The notes: a model not told the origin generated them from the letters alone. DNA of 8,784 nucleotides from Acidobacteriaceae bacterium (GCA_003156495.1 PMHC01000318.1:8910-17693), one strand, 5' to 3'. Counted from the first letter of the stretch, positions 1 through 7,020 are shown. Program-made: numbers and translations.

Positions 1-1
1 C

Positions 2-1495
2 ATCTCCACGGTCAGCCACGAACTGCGCACGCCGCTGACTTCGATCCGCGGCGCGCTGGGACTGCTTTCCGGCGGCATGATCGACAGCGCCAACAAGAAA
101 GCGAACCACCTGCTGCATATCGCGCTGACCAACTCCGAGCGGCTGGTCCGGCTCATCAACGACATTCTTGATCTGGAGCGCATTCAGAGCGGACGCGAGC
201 CGCTGGTCTTCCGTCCGGTGCAACTGGCGGATATTGTGAAGCAGGCCATCGACGACCTGCAGCCAATGGCGGATGCGGCCGAAGTGCAACTGATTCACGA
301 CTCGACGCGAGTCGAGATCGCGGCCGACCCGGACCGTCTGTTGCAGGTGATGACTAACCTGCTGTCAAACGCCGTCAAGTTTTCACCGCCCAATTCGCCG
401 GTAAGCGTCATGCTGCGGCCGGGCGTAACCGGCGTGATTCTTTCGATCATCGACCATGGTCGAGGCATTCCCGCCGACAAGCTGGAGATGGTCTTCGGCC
501 GCTTTCAGCAGGTGGAAGCCTCCGATGCGCGGCAGCGGGGCGGCAGCGGCCTGGGGCTGGCGATCAGCCGTTCGATCGTCGAGCAACACGCGGGACGCAT
601 CTGGGCCGAACGCAATCCGGTGCGAGGATCGACCTTCCGCGTTTTTTTGCCCTACAACCCGACGCCGCTGGACGAGGCGGGCGACAAGCCCGAAGCTGGA
701 GCGAATCACGGCCCGGTGGGCACCGTGGTGCTGGCCGACGCCCATGCGGAATCGCGACGGAAGATCGCCGCGCAACTGGCCCGCCATGGCTACTCGGTAA
801 TGCAGGCGGCCACGGTAGAACAGACGCTTTCGGCGGCCAAGCAGGAGGCGGCGGCGATTCTACTCGACACCACGCTCGACGGTATGAACGGTTGGGAGAT
901 TCTACCGCTACTACGCCGCCAGGAAGCCAGCGCGCACACGCCGGTGGTTCTGCTTAGCGTAGAGGAGCAGCCAACCGGCAAGGCGCTGCCAGAAGGCGCG
1001 GAAGGGCTGGTCGCCAACCCGTTGCAGGAAGATGCGCTGCTGGCCGAACTGGCGCGCGTACTCCGCGGAACGGGCGGCAAAGCGCGGGTGCTGATCGTCG
1101 AGGACGATCGTGATTTGGCCAGCATCATCGGCGAGGTCTTTACCCGCGACGACATCGCCGTGCAAACGGCGCACTCGTGCAAAGAAACCATCGACGCCTG
1201 CCTTCAATTCCAACCCCATCTGGTGGTGCTCGATATCGGTCTGCCCGACGGCGACGGTTTTAACGTCGTGAATTGGCTGCGCCAGCAGAAGAATCAGGCG
1301 CAACTGCCTTTGGTCGTCTATTCCGGCCGCGAGCTTTCACCCGCCGAGCGTCAACAGTTGACGCTCGGCCCTACTTACTTTCTAACCAAAGCCCGCGTGC
1401 AGCCCCAGCAGCTTGAAGCCCTGGTATTGACCATGCTGCGCAATTCGCGACAGGAAGAAAGCACGCCGCCGGAACTGGCTGTACCGAATTCATAA
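2..1495 (+). CDS. Hybrid sensor histidine kinase with two C-terminal receiver domains (5' partial)
   Basis: The reading frame is open from base 2, so the gene begins before the window and its sensor region is missing; the first internal ATG is at 77, after the H-box. Visible domains in order: HisKA, with the H-box SHELRTPL and the phospho-accepting His at 17-19; HATPase_c, with an N-box around 356-370 (NLLSNAVKF), a G1 box DHGRGIP from 452 and a G2 box GGSGLGLAIS from 539; receiver 1 (about 719-1070); and receiver 2 (about 1079-1440). Receiver 2 keeps the acidic pair (VEDD), the acceptor Asp (VVLDIGLPDGDG), a Ser switch residue and the Lys (FLTKA). Receiver 1 keeps the acceptor Asp (LLDTTLDG) and a Ser, but the second pocket acid is Ala (LADAH) and the conserved Lys is Asn (VANPL), so it is probably not a normal switch. 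By family knowledge, a signal drives autophosphorylation of His and transfer to receiver Asp. The CheY and Hpt genes behind it are likely partners. The signal and the membrane topology cannot be seen. Confidence 0.93.
   Translation: MSTVSHELRTPLTSIRGALGLLSGGMIDSANKKANHLLHIALTNSERLVRLINDILDLERIQSGREPLVFRPVQLADIVKQAIDDLQPMADAAEVQLIHDSTRVEIAADPDRLLQVMTNLLSNAVKFSPPNSPVSVMLRPGVTGVILSIIDHGRGIPADKLEMVFGRFQQVEASDARQRGGSGLGLAISRSIVEQHAGRIWAERNPVRGSTFRVFLPYNPTPLDEAGDKPEAGANHGPVGTVVLADAHAESRRKIAAQLARHGYSVMQAATVEQTLSAAKQEAAAILLDTTLDGMNGWEILPLLRRQEASAHTPVVLLSVEEQPTGKALPEGAEGLVANPLQEDALLAELARVLRGTGGKARVLIVEDDRDLASIIGEVFTRDDIAVQTAHSCKETIDACLQFQPHLVVLDIGLPDGDGFNVVNWLRQQKNQAQLPLVVYSGRELSPAERQQLTLGPTYFLTKARVQPQQLEALVLTMLRNSRQEESTPPELAVPNS
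1343..1369. repeat. Perfect 27-base palindrome (13-base arms, one central base) inside the kinase gene
   Basis: The arm GCCGAGCGTCAAC (1343-1355) and its exact reverse complement GTTGACGCTCGGC (1357-1369) flank a single A at 1356. As RNA this would form a 12-bp stem closed by a CAG triloop. It lies in the part of receiver 2 between the Ser and Lys switch residues, about 125 bases before the stop codon. No T-run follows, so it is not a typical intrinsic terminator. The repeat is plain in the sequence; a function is not established. Confidence 0.75.
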
Positions 1496-1515
1496 ACAGG
1501 CGCGCGCTTTCCCGG

Positions 1516-1544
1516 TCGACAAGGCCGCTTCGGCATTCGACAAT
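1516..1544 (+). promoter_or_regulatory. Weak candidate promoter for the receiver/Hpt/xseA gene group
   Basis: In the 73-base gap after the kinase gene there is a TCGACA hexamer (1516-1521; 5 of 6 against TTGACA), a 17-base spacer and GACAAT (1539-1544; 4 of 6 against TATAAT). Transcription would start near 1551, just ahead of the AAAGGGG ribosome binding site at 1554-1560. The heptamer TCGACAA also occurs twice 21 bases apart (1516-1522 and 1537-1543), about two helical turns. Matches this good arise by chance, and simple read-through from the kinase gene is an equally good explanation. Confidence 0.25.
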
Positions 1545-1568
1545 AGCTGATAAAAAGGGGTTTCCAAC

Positions 1569-1943
1569 GTGGGTCGCAAAATCCTGATTATCGACGACGA
1601 AGACGACATTCGCGAAGTAGCGGCATTGAGCCTGGAAAGCGTGGCTGGCTGGGAGACCCTGACGGCTGCCTCAGGCGCCGAGGGCATCGCCAAAGCCGCC
1701 GACGAACAACCCGACGCCATTCTGCTCGACGTAATGATGCCTGAAATGGACGGCCCGGCTACATTCCAGCAGTTGCGCAAAAATCCGGCGACGGCGAACA
1801 TTCCCGTGCTACTGCTGACGGCCAAAGTGCAGAGCCACGAGCAGCGCCGCTTCGCCGGTCTAGGCGTGGAAGCCGTTCTGCTCAAACCTTTCGATCCGCT
1901 CAAACTCTCCGCGCAGATTGCCAGCGCGCTGGGCTGGGACTGA
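1569..1943 (+). CDS. Stand-alone CheY-like response regulator receiver protein
   Basis: A 124-residue protein that is one receiver domain and nothing more. All switch residues are present: the acidic pocket D9/D10 (IIDDEDD), the phospho-acceptor D54 (ILLDVMMPEMDG), T84 (LLLTAK) and K106 (LLKPFDP). It is therefore expected to accept a phosphoryl group from a histidine kinase or Hpt protein in the cytoplasm and act by protein-protein contact, since it has no DNA-binding or enzymatic domain. The start is GTG at 1569, chosen because translation from it gives the canonical first beta strand (GRKILIIDDE) and an AAAGGGG Shine-Dalgarno-like run sits 8 bases upstream. It lies 73 bases after the hybrid kinase gene and 9 bases before the Hpt gene, which suggests that all three work in one phosphorelay. 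Its final target is not visible here. Confidence 0.93.
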   Translation: MGRKILIIDDEDDIREVAALSLESVAGWETLTAASGAEGIAKAADEQPDAILLDVMMPEMDGPATFQQLRKNPATANIPVLLLTAKVQSHEQRRFAGLGVEAVLLKPFDPLKLSAQIASALGWD

Positions 1944-1952
1944 AGTTTTCCT

Positions 1953-2303
1953 ATGGAATCGCCCGACCCATGCGACGGTGTAGACAAGGCGGCGCTCGCC
2001 GACGCGATCGACTGCCTATGGCGGCGTTTTTTGCCTGAAATTCTGCGGCGTGTAGCGGTGCTGGAAGAAGCCGCCGCCGCAAAAAATATCACCTCTAGCC
2101 GGCGCGAGGCCGCGCAGTCTGCGGCACACAAGCTGGCCGGCGTGCTGGGCACCTTTGGGCTGACGCGCGGAACGGTGCTGGCGCGCGAACTGGAGTTGAC
2201 CTTCGCCCGCGAGAGCGCCGCCGAACCCGCGTCCGACACGCGGCTGATCGAAGCGACGCGCCAGTTGCGCATCATGATCGAAAATCGCCCCTCCGCCAGT
2301 TGA
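1953..2303 (+). CDS. Hpt (histidine phosphotransfer) domain protein
   Basis: A 116-residue, mostly helical protein carrying the Hpt signature AAHKLAGVLGTFGL, which matches the classical A-H-K-L-x-G-x-x-x-x-x-G pattern. The phospho-accepting residue would be H59. By family knowledge, such proteins shuttle phosphoryl groups between receiver aspartates in multistep phosphorelays. The N-terminal helices (residues 10-45) and the amphipathic helix after the His (about 70-90, RGTVLARELELTF) fit the four-helix bundle. The ATG at 1953 is 9 bases after the receiver stop and has no clear Shine-Dalgarno sequence, so translational coupling to the preceding gene is likely. The hybrid kinase has no Hpt domain in its visible part, so this protein is the natural link between its receivers and the stand-alone receiver. 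Sequence outside the motif is poorly conserved in this family, so orthology cannot be judged by eye. Confidence 0.85.
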   Translation: MESPDPCDGVDKAALADAIDCLWRRFLPEILRRVAVLEEAAAAKNITSSRREAAQSAAHKLAGVLGTFGLTRGTVLARELELTFARESAAEPASDTRLIEATRQLRIMIENRPSAS

Positions 2304-2328
2304 CCCTCGGCAATTACACTCTTCAACA

Positions 2329-3768
2329 GTGGCTCGCTACGATCCATTCTTTTCCGACGCCAATTCCTCGTCCCAGATGGGCCTGCGCTTTGGCGAAACG
2401 CGGTCGGCGCGGCGCGTCTGGCCAGTGCATGAGCTGGTCGAACAGGCGCGCGAACTGGTCGAACAGGAATTCGGCGACATCTGGGTGGAGGGCGAGATTT
2501 CAAACTATCGCCCCGCTCCCTCGGGTCACGTCTACTTCACGCTAAAAGACACCGACGCGCAATTGCCGATCGTGCTCTTCCGCCGACAGGCGATGCTACT
2601 ACGCTTCCGTCCCGAAGACGGCCTCCACGTGCTGGTGCGCGGTCGCGTGAGCGTCTACGCGCAGCGCGGGCAAATGCAACTGGTGGCAGAAACCATGGAG
2701 CCGGTGGGCGCGGGCTCTTTGCAACTGGCCTTCGAACAGCTTAAAGAGCGGCTCAAAAAAGAGGGTCTCTTCGACGACGAGCGCAAACGGCCGCTGCCCA
2801 TGTATCCGCGCACCGTCGGCATTGTGACCTCACCCACGGGTGCCGTAATCCGCGACTTTTTGAATATCGCCGGCCGCCGCCATTCGGGATTGAATGTTCT
2901 GCTTTATCCGGTCTCGGTGCAGGGCGAACAGGCTCCGGCAGAAATTGAAGCCGCGCTCATCGATCTGAACGCCGGCGCGCTCGTCGACCTGATCGTGCTG
3001 GCGCGCGGCGGCGGCTCGCTTGAAGATCTGGCGGCCTTCAACAGCGAACGAGTGGCGCGGGCCATCGCCGGCTCGCGGCTACCGGTGGTCTCGGCCATCG
3101 GACACGAAACCGACTTCACCATCGCCGACTTTGTCGCCGATCTACGCGCGCCCACGCCCTCGGCGGCGGCGGAAATCGTCACCGAAGCGCAGCACAAAAT
3201 AGCCGAACATCTGGCCGAGCAGGAACACCGGCTCGATCGCGCGGCGCGCTTCCAGTTTTTGCAGGCGCGGCAACGGTTAACGAGACTGCCCATCGGCCGC
3301 GCCGAAGCGAGCTTTACCGCCCTGCTCTACCGTTTGGGCCAGCGGCTTGACGACGCCTCGCAGCGATTGGATGAGTCTCTCGCAACGCAATTGCGGCTAC
3401 TGCAAAGCCACATCGCCAAGCTGGCCGCTTCTGTTTTGCAGCACGATCCGCGGCGGAATCTGGCTCAGGCACGAGCGCGTCTGGCGGAACTCCGCTCCCG
3501 GCTCGACCGTAGTTTGGAACGCAAGCACCAAATTTCGACGGCAAAATTTGGCGCGCTCGACGCGCATCTGCAAGCTCTTTCGCCGCTGGCCGTGCTCGAT
3601 CGCGGCTACGCGCTGGTGCTTGCGGCCGACGGTGCGCTCGTCCACTCGTCCGCGCAATTGGCGGCAGGCGACCAGCTAACGACGCGCCTGGCCGACGGCT
3701 CATTTTCGAGCCGCGTTGAATTCACCACGCCCACTCCCAACAAACGAGGCAAGAAAACAAGATCATGA
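2329..3768 (+). CDS. xseA: Exodeoxyribonuclease VII large subunit
   Basis: The large, catalytic subunit of exonuclease VII, a cytoplasmic nuclease that degrades single-stranded DNA from both ends into oligonucleotides and serves DNA repair. The 479-residue product has an N-terminal OB-fold (about residues 27-125; VWPVHELVEQARELVEQEF, IWVEGEISNY, GHVYFTLKD). The catalytic domain carries the family hallmarks VGIVTSPTGAVIRDFLNI (163-180), LARGGGSLEDL (224-234) and AIGHETDFTIADFVADLRAP (256-275). A long charged helical region follows, and then the conserved end motif LDRGYALV. The length slightly exceeds the E. coli protein (456). The start is GTG at 2329, 25 bases after the Hpt stop; an in-frame ATG at 2377 (residue 17) is a possible alternative just ahead of the OB-fold. 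The 3' end overlaps glmM by four bases (ATGA), implying coupled translation. The small-subunit gene xseB, often directly downstream of xseA, is not here. Confidence 0.96.
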   Translation: MARYDPFFSDANSSSQMGLRFGETRSARRVWPVHELVEQARELVEQEFGDIWVEGEISNYRPAPSGHVYFTLKDTDAQLPIVLFRRQAMLLRFRPEDGLHVLVRGRVSVYAQRGQMQLVAETMEPVGAGSLQLAFEQLKERLKKEGLFDDERKRPLPMYPRTVGIVTSPTGAVIRDFLNIAGRRHSGLNVLLYPVSVQGEQAPAEIEAALIDLNAGALVDLIVLARGGGSLEDLAAFNSERVARAIAGSRLPVVSAIGHETDFTIADFVADLRAPTPSAAAEIVTEAQHKIAEHLAEQEHRLDRAARFQFLQARQRLTRLPIGRAEASFTALLYRLGQRLDDASQRLDESLATQLRLLQSHIAKLAASVLQHDPRRNLAQARARLAELRSRLDRSLERKHQISTAKFGALDAHLQALSPLAVLDRGYALVLAADGALVHSSAQLAAGDQLTTRLADGSFSSRVEFTTPTPNKRGKKTRS

Positions 3769-5141
3769 CGACAAGCAAAAAGCGCAAACTCTTCGGAACC
3801 GACGGCATTCGCGCCGTGGCAGGCAAATCTCCGCTCGACCCCACGACGATTCTCAGCGTTGGACTCGCGCTCGGGCACTCGCTGAAAAAGATAGCATCCC
3901 AGCCCAAAGTCCTCATCGGACGCGACACGCGCGAGTCCGGTCCGTGGATCGCCGCCACCTTGGCCGCGGGCTTGCGTCAGGCCGGCGCGAACGTAGAAAG
4001 TGCCGGAGTAATCACGACGCCGGCCGTGGCAATGCTCACGCGCAAACACGGCTTCCAGGCTGGAGTCGTCATCTCCGCCTCGCACAATCCCTGGCACGAC
4101 AACGGCATCAAGCTCTTCGGCGCAGACGGTTACAAATTGCCCGACACCGTCGAACTGGCCATGGAAGAAGAGATTCTCTTTCACGTCGCGCAGACCAAGA
4201 TTTCCGACTCAAGCACTTTTCCTCCGCTTGAAGACAACCCGGCCTTCAAAGACGATTACATTCGATTTCTGATCGACAGCGTTCCCGGACTTTCTCTGGC
4301 CGGCCTGAAGATCGTCGCCGACTGCGCCAATGGCGCCTCCGCGGCTATCGCGCCCGAGCTTTTCCGGCGGCTCAACGCCGACGGACGAGCGGAGGTAACG
4401 CTGCTGAACACCGCGCCCGACGGGCGAAACATTAACGCCAACTGCGGCGCGTTGCACCCCGATTACGTGGCGCGCGAGACCACCGCGCGTGGCGCTTCCG
4501 TTGGCCTGACCTTCGACGGCGACGCCGACCGCTGCATGCTGGCCGACGCGCAAGGCAAAGTCATCAACGGCGATGCGATTCTGCTGATCGCGGGCCGCGA
4601 CCTGAAGGCCCGTGGCATGTTGACCGGCGATTTGGTCGTGGCCACAACCATGTCGAACATGGGACTGGAAGCAGCGCTCAAGCGCAGCGGCATTGCGATG
4701 CTGCGCGCCCCTGTAGGCGACCGCTACGTCCTCGAAGAAATGCAAAAACACAACGCAGCGCTGGGCGGCGAACAATCCGGACACATTCTGTTGCCGCACC
4801 TGGCCACCACCGGCGACGGGCTGCTGACCGCTCTGGTAGTGCTCGATCTGGTCGCACGCAGCGGCCGCTCGCTCGGCGAACTCACCGCCGACCTCAAGGT
4901 TTTTCCGCAGGTAATCGTCAACGTAAAGGTACGCGAGAAAAAACCGCTTGCTGGATTTCCCGCCGTAGTCGAAGCGATTTGCGCCGCGGAAAGCGCGCTC
5001 CAGGACTCGGGCCGCGTCGTGATCCGCTACTCGGGCACCGAGCCGCTGGCGCGGGTCATGATCGAAGCCGAAAGCAACGAGATGATGAAGCACCACGCGG
5101 AAGCGATCGCCGCGGCAATCCGCAAAGAACTCGGCGCGTAA
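3765..5141 (+). CDS. glmM: Phosphoglucosamine mutase
   Basis: Converts glucosamine-6-phosphate to glucosamine-1-phosphate, the step before UDP-GlcNAc in peptidoglycan and lipopolysaccharide precursor synthesis. The 458-residue product shows the complete alpha-D-phosphohexomutase set. It begins with the family N-terminus KLFGTDGIRAVAG. The active-site loop is VVISASHNPWHDNGIKLFG, with the catalytic serine that must be phosphorylated at S106. The metal-binding loop is DGDADR (251-256), the sugar-specificity loop GGEQSGHI (334-341) and the phosphate-binding loop RYSGTEPLARV (421-431). FGTDGIR together with the GEQSGH loop favours GlmM over phosphomannomutase/phosphoglucomutase paralogues. The start ATG at 3765 overlaps the xseA stop; a GAGG at 3746-3749 is rather far (15 bases), which fits coupling. 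The length is normal for the family (about 445-460). Confidence 0.96.
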   Translation: MTTSKKRKLFGTDGIRAVAGKSPLDPTTILSVGLALGHSLKKIASQPKVLIGRDTRESGPWIAATLAAGLRQAGANVESAGVITTPAVAMLTRKHGFQAGVVISASHNPWHDNGIKLFGADGYKLPDTVELAMEEEILFHVAQTKISDSSTFPPLEDNPAFKDDYIRFLIDSVPGLSLAGLKIVADCANGASAAIAPELFRRLNADGRAEVTLLNTAPDGRNINANCGALHPDYVARETTARGASVGLTFDGDADRCMLADAQGKVINGDAILLIAGRDLKARGMLTGDLVVATTMSNMGLEAALKRSGIAMLRAPVGDRYVLEEMQKHNAALGGEQSGHILLPHLATTGDGLLTALVVLDLVARSGRSLGELTADLKVFPQVIVNVKVREKKPLAGFPAVVEAICAAESALQDSGRVVIRYSGTEPLARVMIEAESNEMMKHHAEAIAAAIRKELGA

Positions 5142-5170
5142 TTCTGAATCCGAGGCTTTACCATCAAGCT

Positions 5171-5875
5171 ATGTCCCGCTTTCCGCAAGGCCAGAACTTA
5201 TTGATCGACGCCGACGATACGCTGTGGGAGAACAACATCTACTTCGAGCGGGCGATCGCCGCCTTCATCGGCTTTCTCGATCACAAAGAATATTCGCCCG
5301 ACAAGGTGCGCGAAACGCTGAATGAAGTCGAGCGCGCCAACATTCCCAAGCACGGCTACGGCGTGTCGTGCTTTACGCGCTCGCTGATGCAGTGTTTCGA
5401 GCGGCTGAGTCCCGCACCTGTCACCGAGGAAAAGCGCAAACGCGTGCACGGTTTTGCGCGCTCGATCGCCGAGCACGAAATCGAATTGCTGCCCAAAGTT
5501 GAGGAAACGCTGGCCGAACTTGCCCTACGCCACCGATTGATTTTGATGACCAAGGGCGAGCAGGCCGAGCAAGCCGATAAGCTGGAGCGCTCGGGACTGG
5601 CCAAATATTTTTCCGCTATCGAAGTCGTGGCCGAAAAAGATCCACCGAGCTATCGCGCCGCGATTGCACAGCACAAACTTGAGCCGCGCATCAGTTGGAT
5701 GATCGGCAACAGTCCGAAGAGCGACATTAACCCCGCACTGGCGGCAGGGCTGAACGCGGTCTTTCTCTTTCACCGGGACACATGGGTGCTGGAGCACGCG
5801 ACAATCGCCGCCGCGCCCGAGGGCCAGCGGATGATCGAGCTCGACGCCTTCGCCAAATTGTGCGAAATTTTCTAG
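5171..5875 (+). CDS. HAD-superfamily hydrolase
   Basis: A 234-residue haloacid-dehalogenase-type phosphohydrolase with all four HAD motifs. Motif I is LLIDADDTLWE, with nucleophile D13 and acid/base D15. Motif II is LILMTKGE, with T127. Motif III is the Lys in VVAEKDPPSY (K156). Motif IV is MIGNSPKSDINPALAAG, with D185. The helical stretch between motifs I and II (about 22-105) is a C1-type cap. Cytoplasmic hydrolysis of a small phosphorylated substrate is the family expectation; the substrate cannot be read from the sequence. The frame is open further upstream, but the ATG at 5171 is chosen because motif I then falls near the N-terminus as usual and earlier starts would overlap glmM deeply. 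A GAGG at 5152-5155 is a weak, distant ribosome binding site. The gap to glmM is 29 bases, so the gene probably shares its transcript; no functional link to glmM is evident. Confidence 0.88.
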   Translation: MSRFPQGQNLLIDADDTLWENNIYFERAIAAFIGFLDHKEYSPDKVRETLNEVERANIPKHGYGVSCFTRSLMQCFERLSPAPVTEEKRKRVHGFARSIAEHEIELLPKVEETLAELALRHRLILMTKGEQAEQADKLERSGLAKYFSAIEVVAEKDPPSYRAAIAQHKLEPRISWMIGNSPKSDINPALAAGLNAVFLFHRDTWVLEHATIAAAPEGQRMIELDAFAKLCEIF

Positions 5876-5881
5876 AGCCGA

Positions 5882-7006
5882 CTACTTGTCCGCGTAAACG
5901 CGATTTTTCCATCCTCCGCCGCATCCGGCATAGTGCCGCACAGCCGAAGCCAACGTGGCGCAAAGATAAAACAAGCCGATCGCGGGCAGCGCCGCGCCCC
6001 ATAGCGGCGAACGACGGTAACGGCGCAAGGTTGGCTGAAAAACAAGCGCCATCGCCAGCCAGGAAAGCGCGCCCAGCAGGCGCGGCAGCCCATGGGCTAG
6101 CAGCGCCAAAAGCGGCGGCGCGCAGTAGATCACACCCATTGCCGCGATGCAGCCCAGCAGCAGCCAAGGCGAATTTTTCAATTGCACGTAAGCCGTCCGC
6201 GCAATCATGTTCCAGATCTCGCGCCACTGCGCGTAAACGCGAATCGACCGCGCGCCCTCGGCGTGACCGAGCCAGATTCGGCCGCCGGAAGATTTAATCT
6301 CGCGAGCCAACGCGCAGTCGTCGATCAATTTATGGCGAATGCGCGAGACCCCCTGAATGCGGTCGAGCGCGGCGCGAGAGACCAGCATCGTTCCCCCGGC
6401 GGCGCCGGCCGTACGCTTTTTTCGATCGGCAACCCACGCAAAGGGATAGAGCATCTGAAAGAAAAAGACGAAGGCGGGAATCAGCGCGCGCTCGGCCGCG
6501 GTGGCGCAGCGCAGACGAACCATCTCGGAGACCAGATCCAACCCATCGCGCCCGGCCTTGGCAACCAGCGCCGCAACGTGATCGGATGCGTGCTCGATGT
6601 CAGCGTCGGTTAAAAGAACATAGTCGGCAGCCCGCGCCCACTCATGCTCCAGCCCCTGATGAACAGCCCACAGCTTGCCGCTCCAGCCCGGCGGCAGAGG
6701 CTTGCCGGAGACGATCGCCAGCCGCTCGCTCGCATCGAGCGAAGCGGCAATTTCGGCGGTGCCGTCCGAGCTGTTGTCGTCGACCAAAACAATCGAGACG
6801 CCGCCAGAATACTTTTGCGCCAACAACGAAACGAGAGTTTGCCGGATGCTCTCCGCTTCGTCGCGCGCCGGTACAACCACGGCAACCTTCGCGCGGCCGG
6901 AAGGCGCGCCCTCGTCGAGCACTGGCCCGAAGCGCCAAAATCTTCCGCGAAAAAAACACAGGTAAACCCAGGCGGCGAAAGAAAGAAGAGCCACGAAAAC
7001 GATCAT
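5882..7006 (-). CDS. hpnB: HpnB-like membrane-anchored family 2 glycosyltransferase
   Basis: A 374-residue family GT2 glycosyltransferase whose layout matches the hopanoid-associated HpnB group. It has an N-terminal membrane anchor (residues 2-19) and a GT-A domain with VAVVVPARDE (41-50), VLVDDNSSDGT (73-83), the metal-binding LLTDADIEH (131-139) and the acid pair LIDDCALA (227-234). Toward the C-terminus there are about three hydrophobic segments (281-303, 308-325, 338-358). Sugar transfer from a nucleotide sugar to a lipid acceptor at the cytoplasmic membrane is the family expectation; the exact role of HpnB in hopanoid synthesis is not settled as far as I know. The start at 7006 is preferred over an in-frame ATG at 7072 because GGGAG (7020-7016) lies 9 bases upstream and the membrane anchor begins right at this Met. 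No squalene-hopene cyclase or other hpn gene is in the window, so a generic lipid glycosyltransferase remains possible. The gene converges on the HAD gene with 6 bases between the stops. Confidence 0.82.
   Translation of the reverse strand: MIVFVALLSFAAWVYLCFFRGRFWRFGPVLDEGAPSGRAKVAVVVPARDEAESIRQTLVSLLAQKYSGGVSIVLVDDNSSDGTAEIAASLDASERLAIVSGKPLPPGWSGKLWAVHQGLEHEWARAADYVLLTDADIEHASDHVAALVAKAGRDGLDLVSEMVRLRCATAAERALIPAFVFFFQMLYPFAWVADRKKRTAGAAGGTMLVSRAALDRIQGVSRIRHKLIDDCALAREIKSSGGRIWLGHAEGARSIRVYAQWREIWNMIARTAYVQLKNSPWLLLGCIAAMGVIYCAPPLLALLAHGLPRLLGALSWLAMALVFQPTLRRYRRSPLWGAALPAIGLFYLCATLASAVRHYAGCGGGWKNRVYADK
5891..5908 (+). terminator. Weak candidate terminator at the convergent gene junction
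   Basis: CGCG-TAAA-CGCG (5891-5902) followed by ATTTTT (5903-5908) resembles a minimal intrinsic terminator for the plus-strand xseA-glmM-HAD group, 16 bases past the HAD stop and inside the last codons of the opposing glycosyltransferase gene. The stem is only 4-5 base pairs, so efficiency would be low. The T-run may be a by-product of coding sequence. Confidence 0.25.
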
Positions 7007-7015
7007 GCATCTATT

Positions 7016-7020
7016 CTCCC
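7016..7020 (-). promoter_or_regulatory. Ribosome binding site of the glycosyltransferase gene
   Basis: The minus strand reads GGGAGAATAGATGC and then ATG, giving a GGGAG core 9 bases before the ATG at 7006. This decides the start: the longer frame from 7072 has no comparable site and would add 22 residues ahead of the membrane anchor. Confidence 0.6.

Noticed and set aside
298..314. Inverted repeat CGACTCG / CGAGTCG with a 3-base loop in the kinase gene
   Set aside because: Seven-base GC-rich arms are expected several times by chance in a GC-rich window.
1490..2503. Long minus-strand open frame of 337 codons opposite the receiver, Hpt and xseA start region
   Set aside because: The translation is low-complexity and rich in Ser, Arg and Ala, as expected for the antisense of GC-rich coding sequence. 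The opposite strand carries three recognisable protein families over the same bases.
3528..3551. Inverted repeat CCAAATTT / AAATTTGG with an 8-base loop inside xseA
   Set aside because: The arms are only 8 bases, it lies within the coding sequence for the C-terminal helical region, and no T-run or second copy is seen. Chance is a sufficient explanation.
4209..5096. Minus-strand open frame of 295 codons opposite glmM
   Set aside because: It lies wholly inside glmM, which has every family motif. The antisense translation shows no domain and has the His/Val/Gln-rich bias of a shadow frame.
4979..5170. Upstream extension of the HAD hydrolase frame (64 extra codons)
   Set aside because: The extension is Arg/Gly-rich shadow translation over the end of glmM. 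The conserved HAD motif I falls near the N-terminus only from the ATG at 5171.
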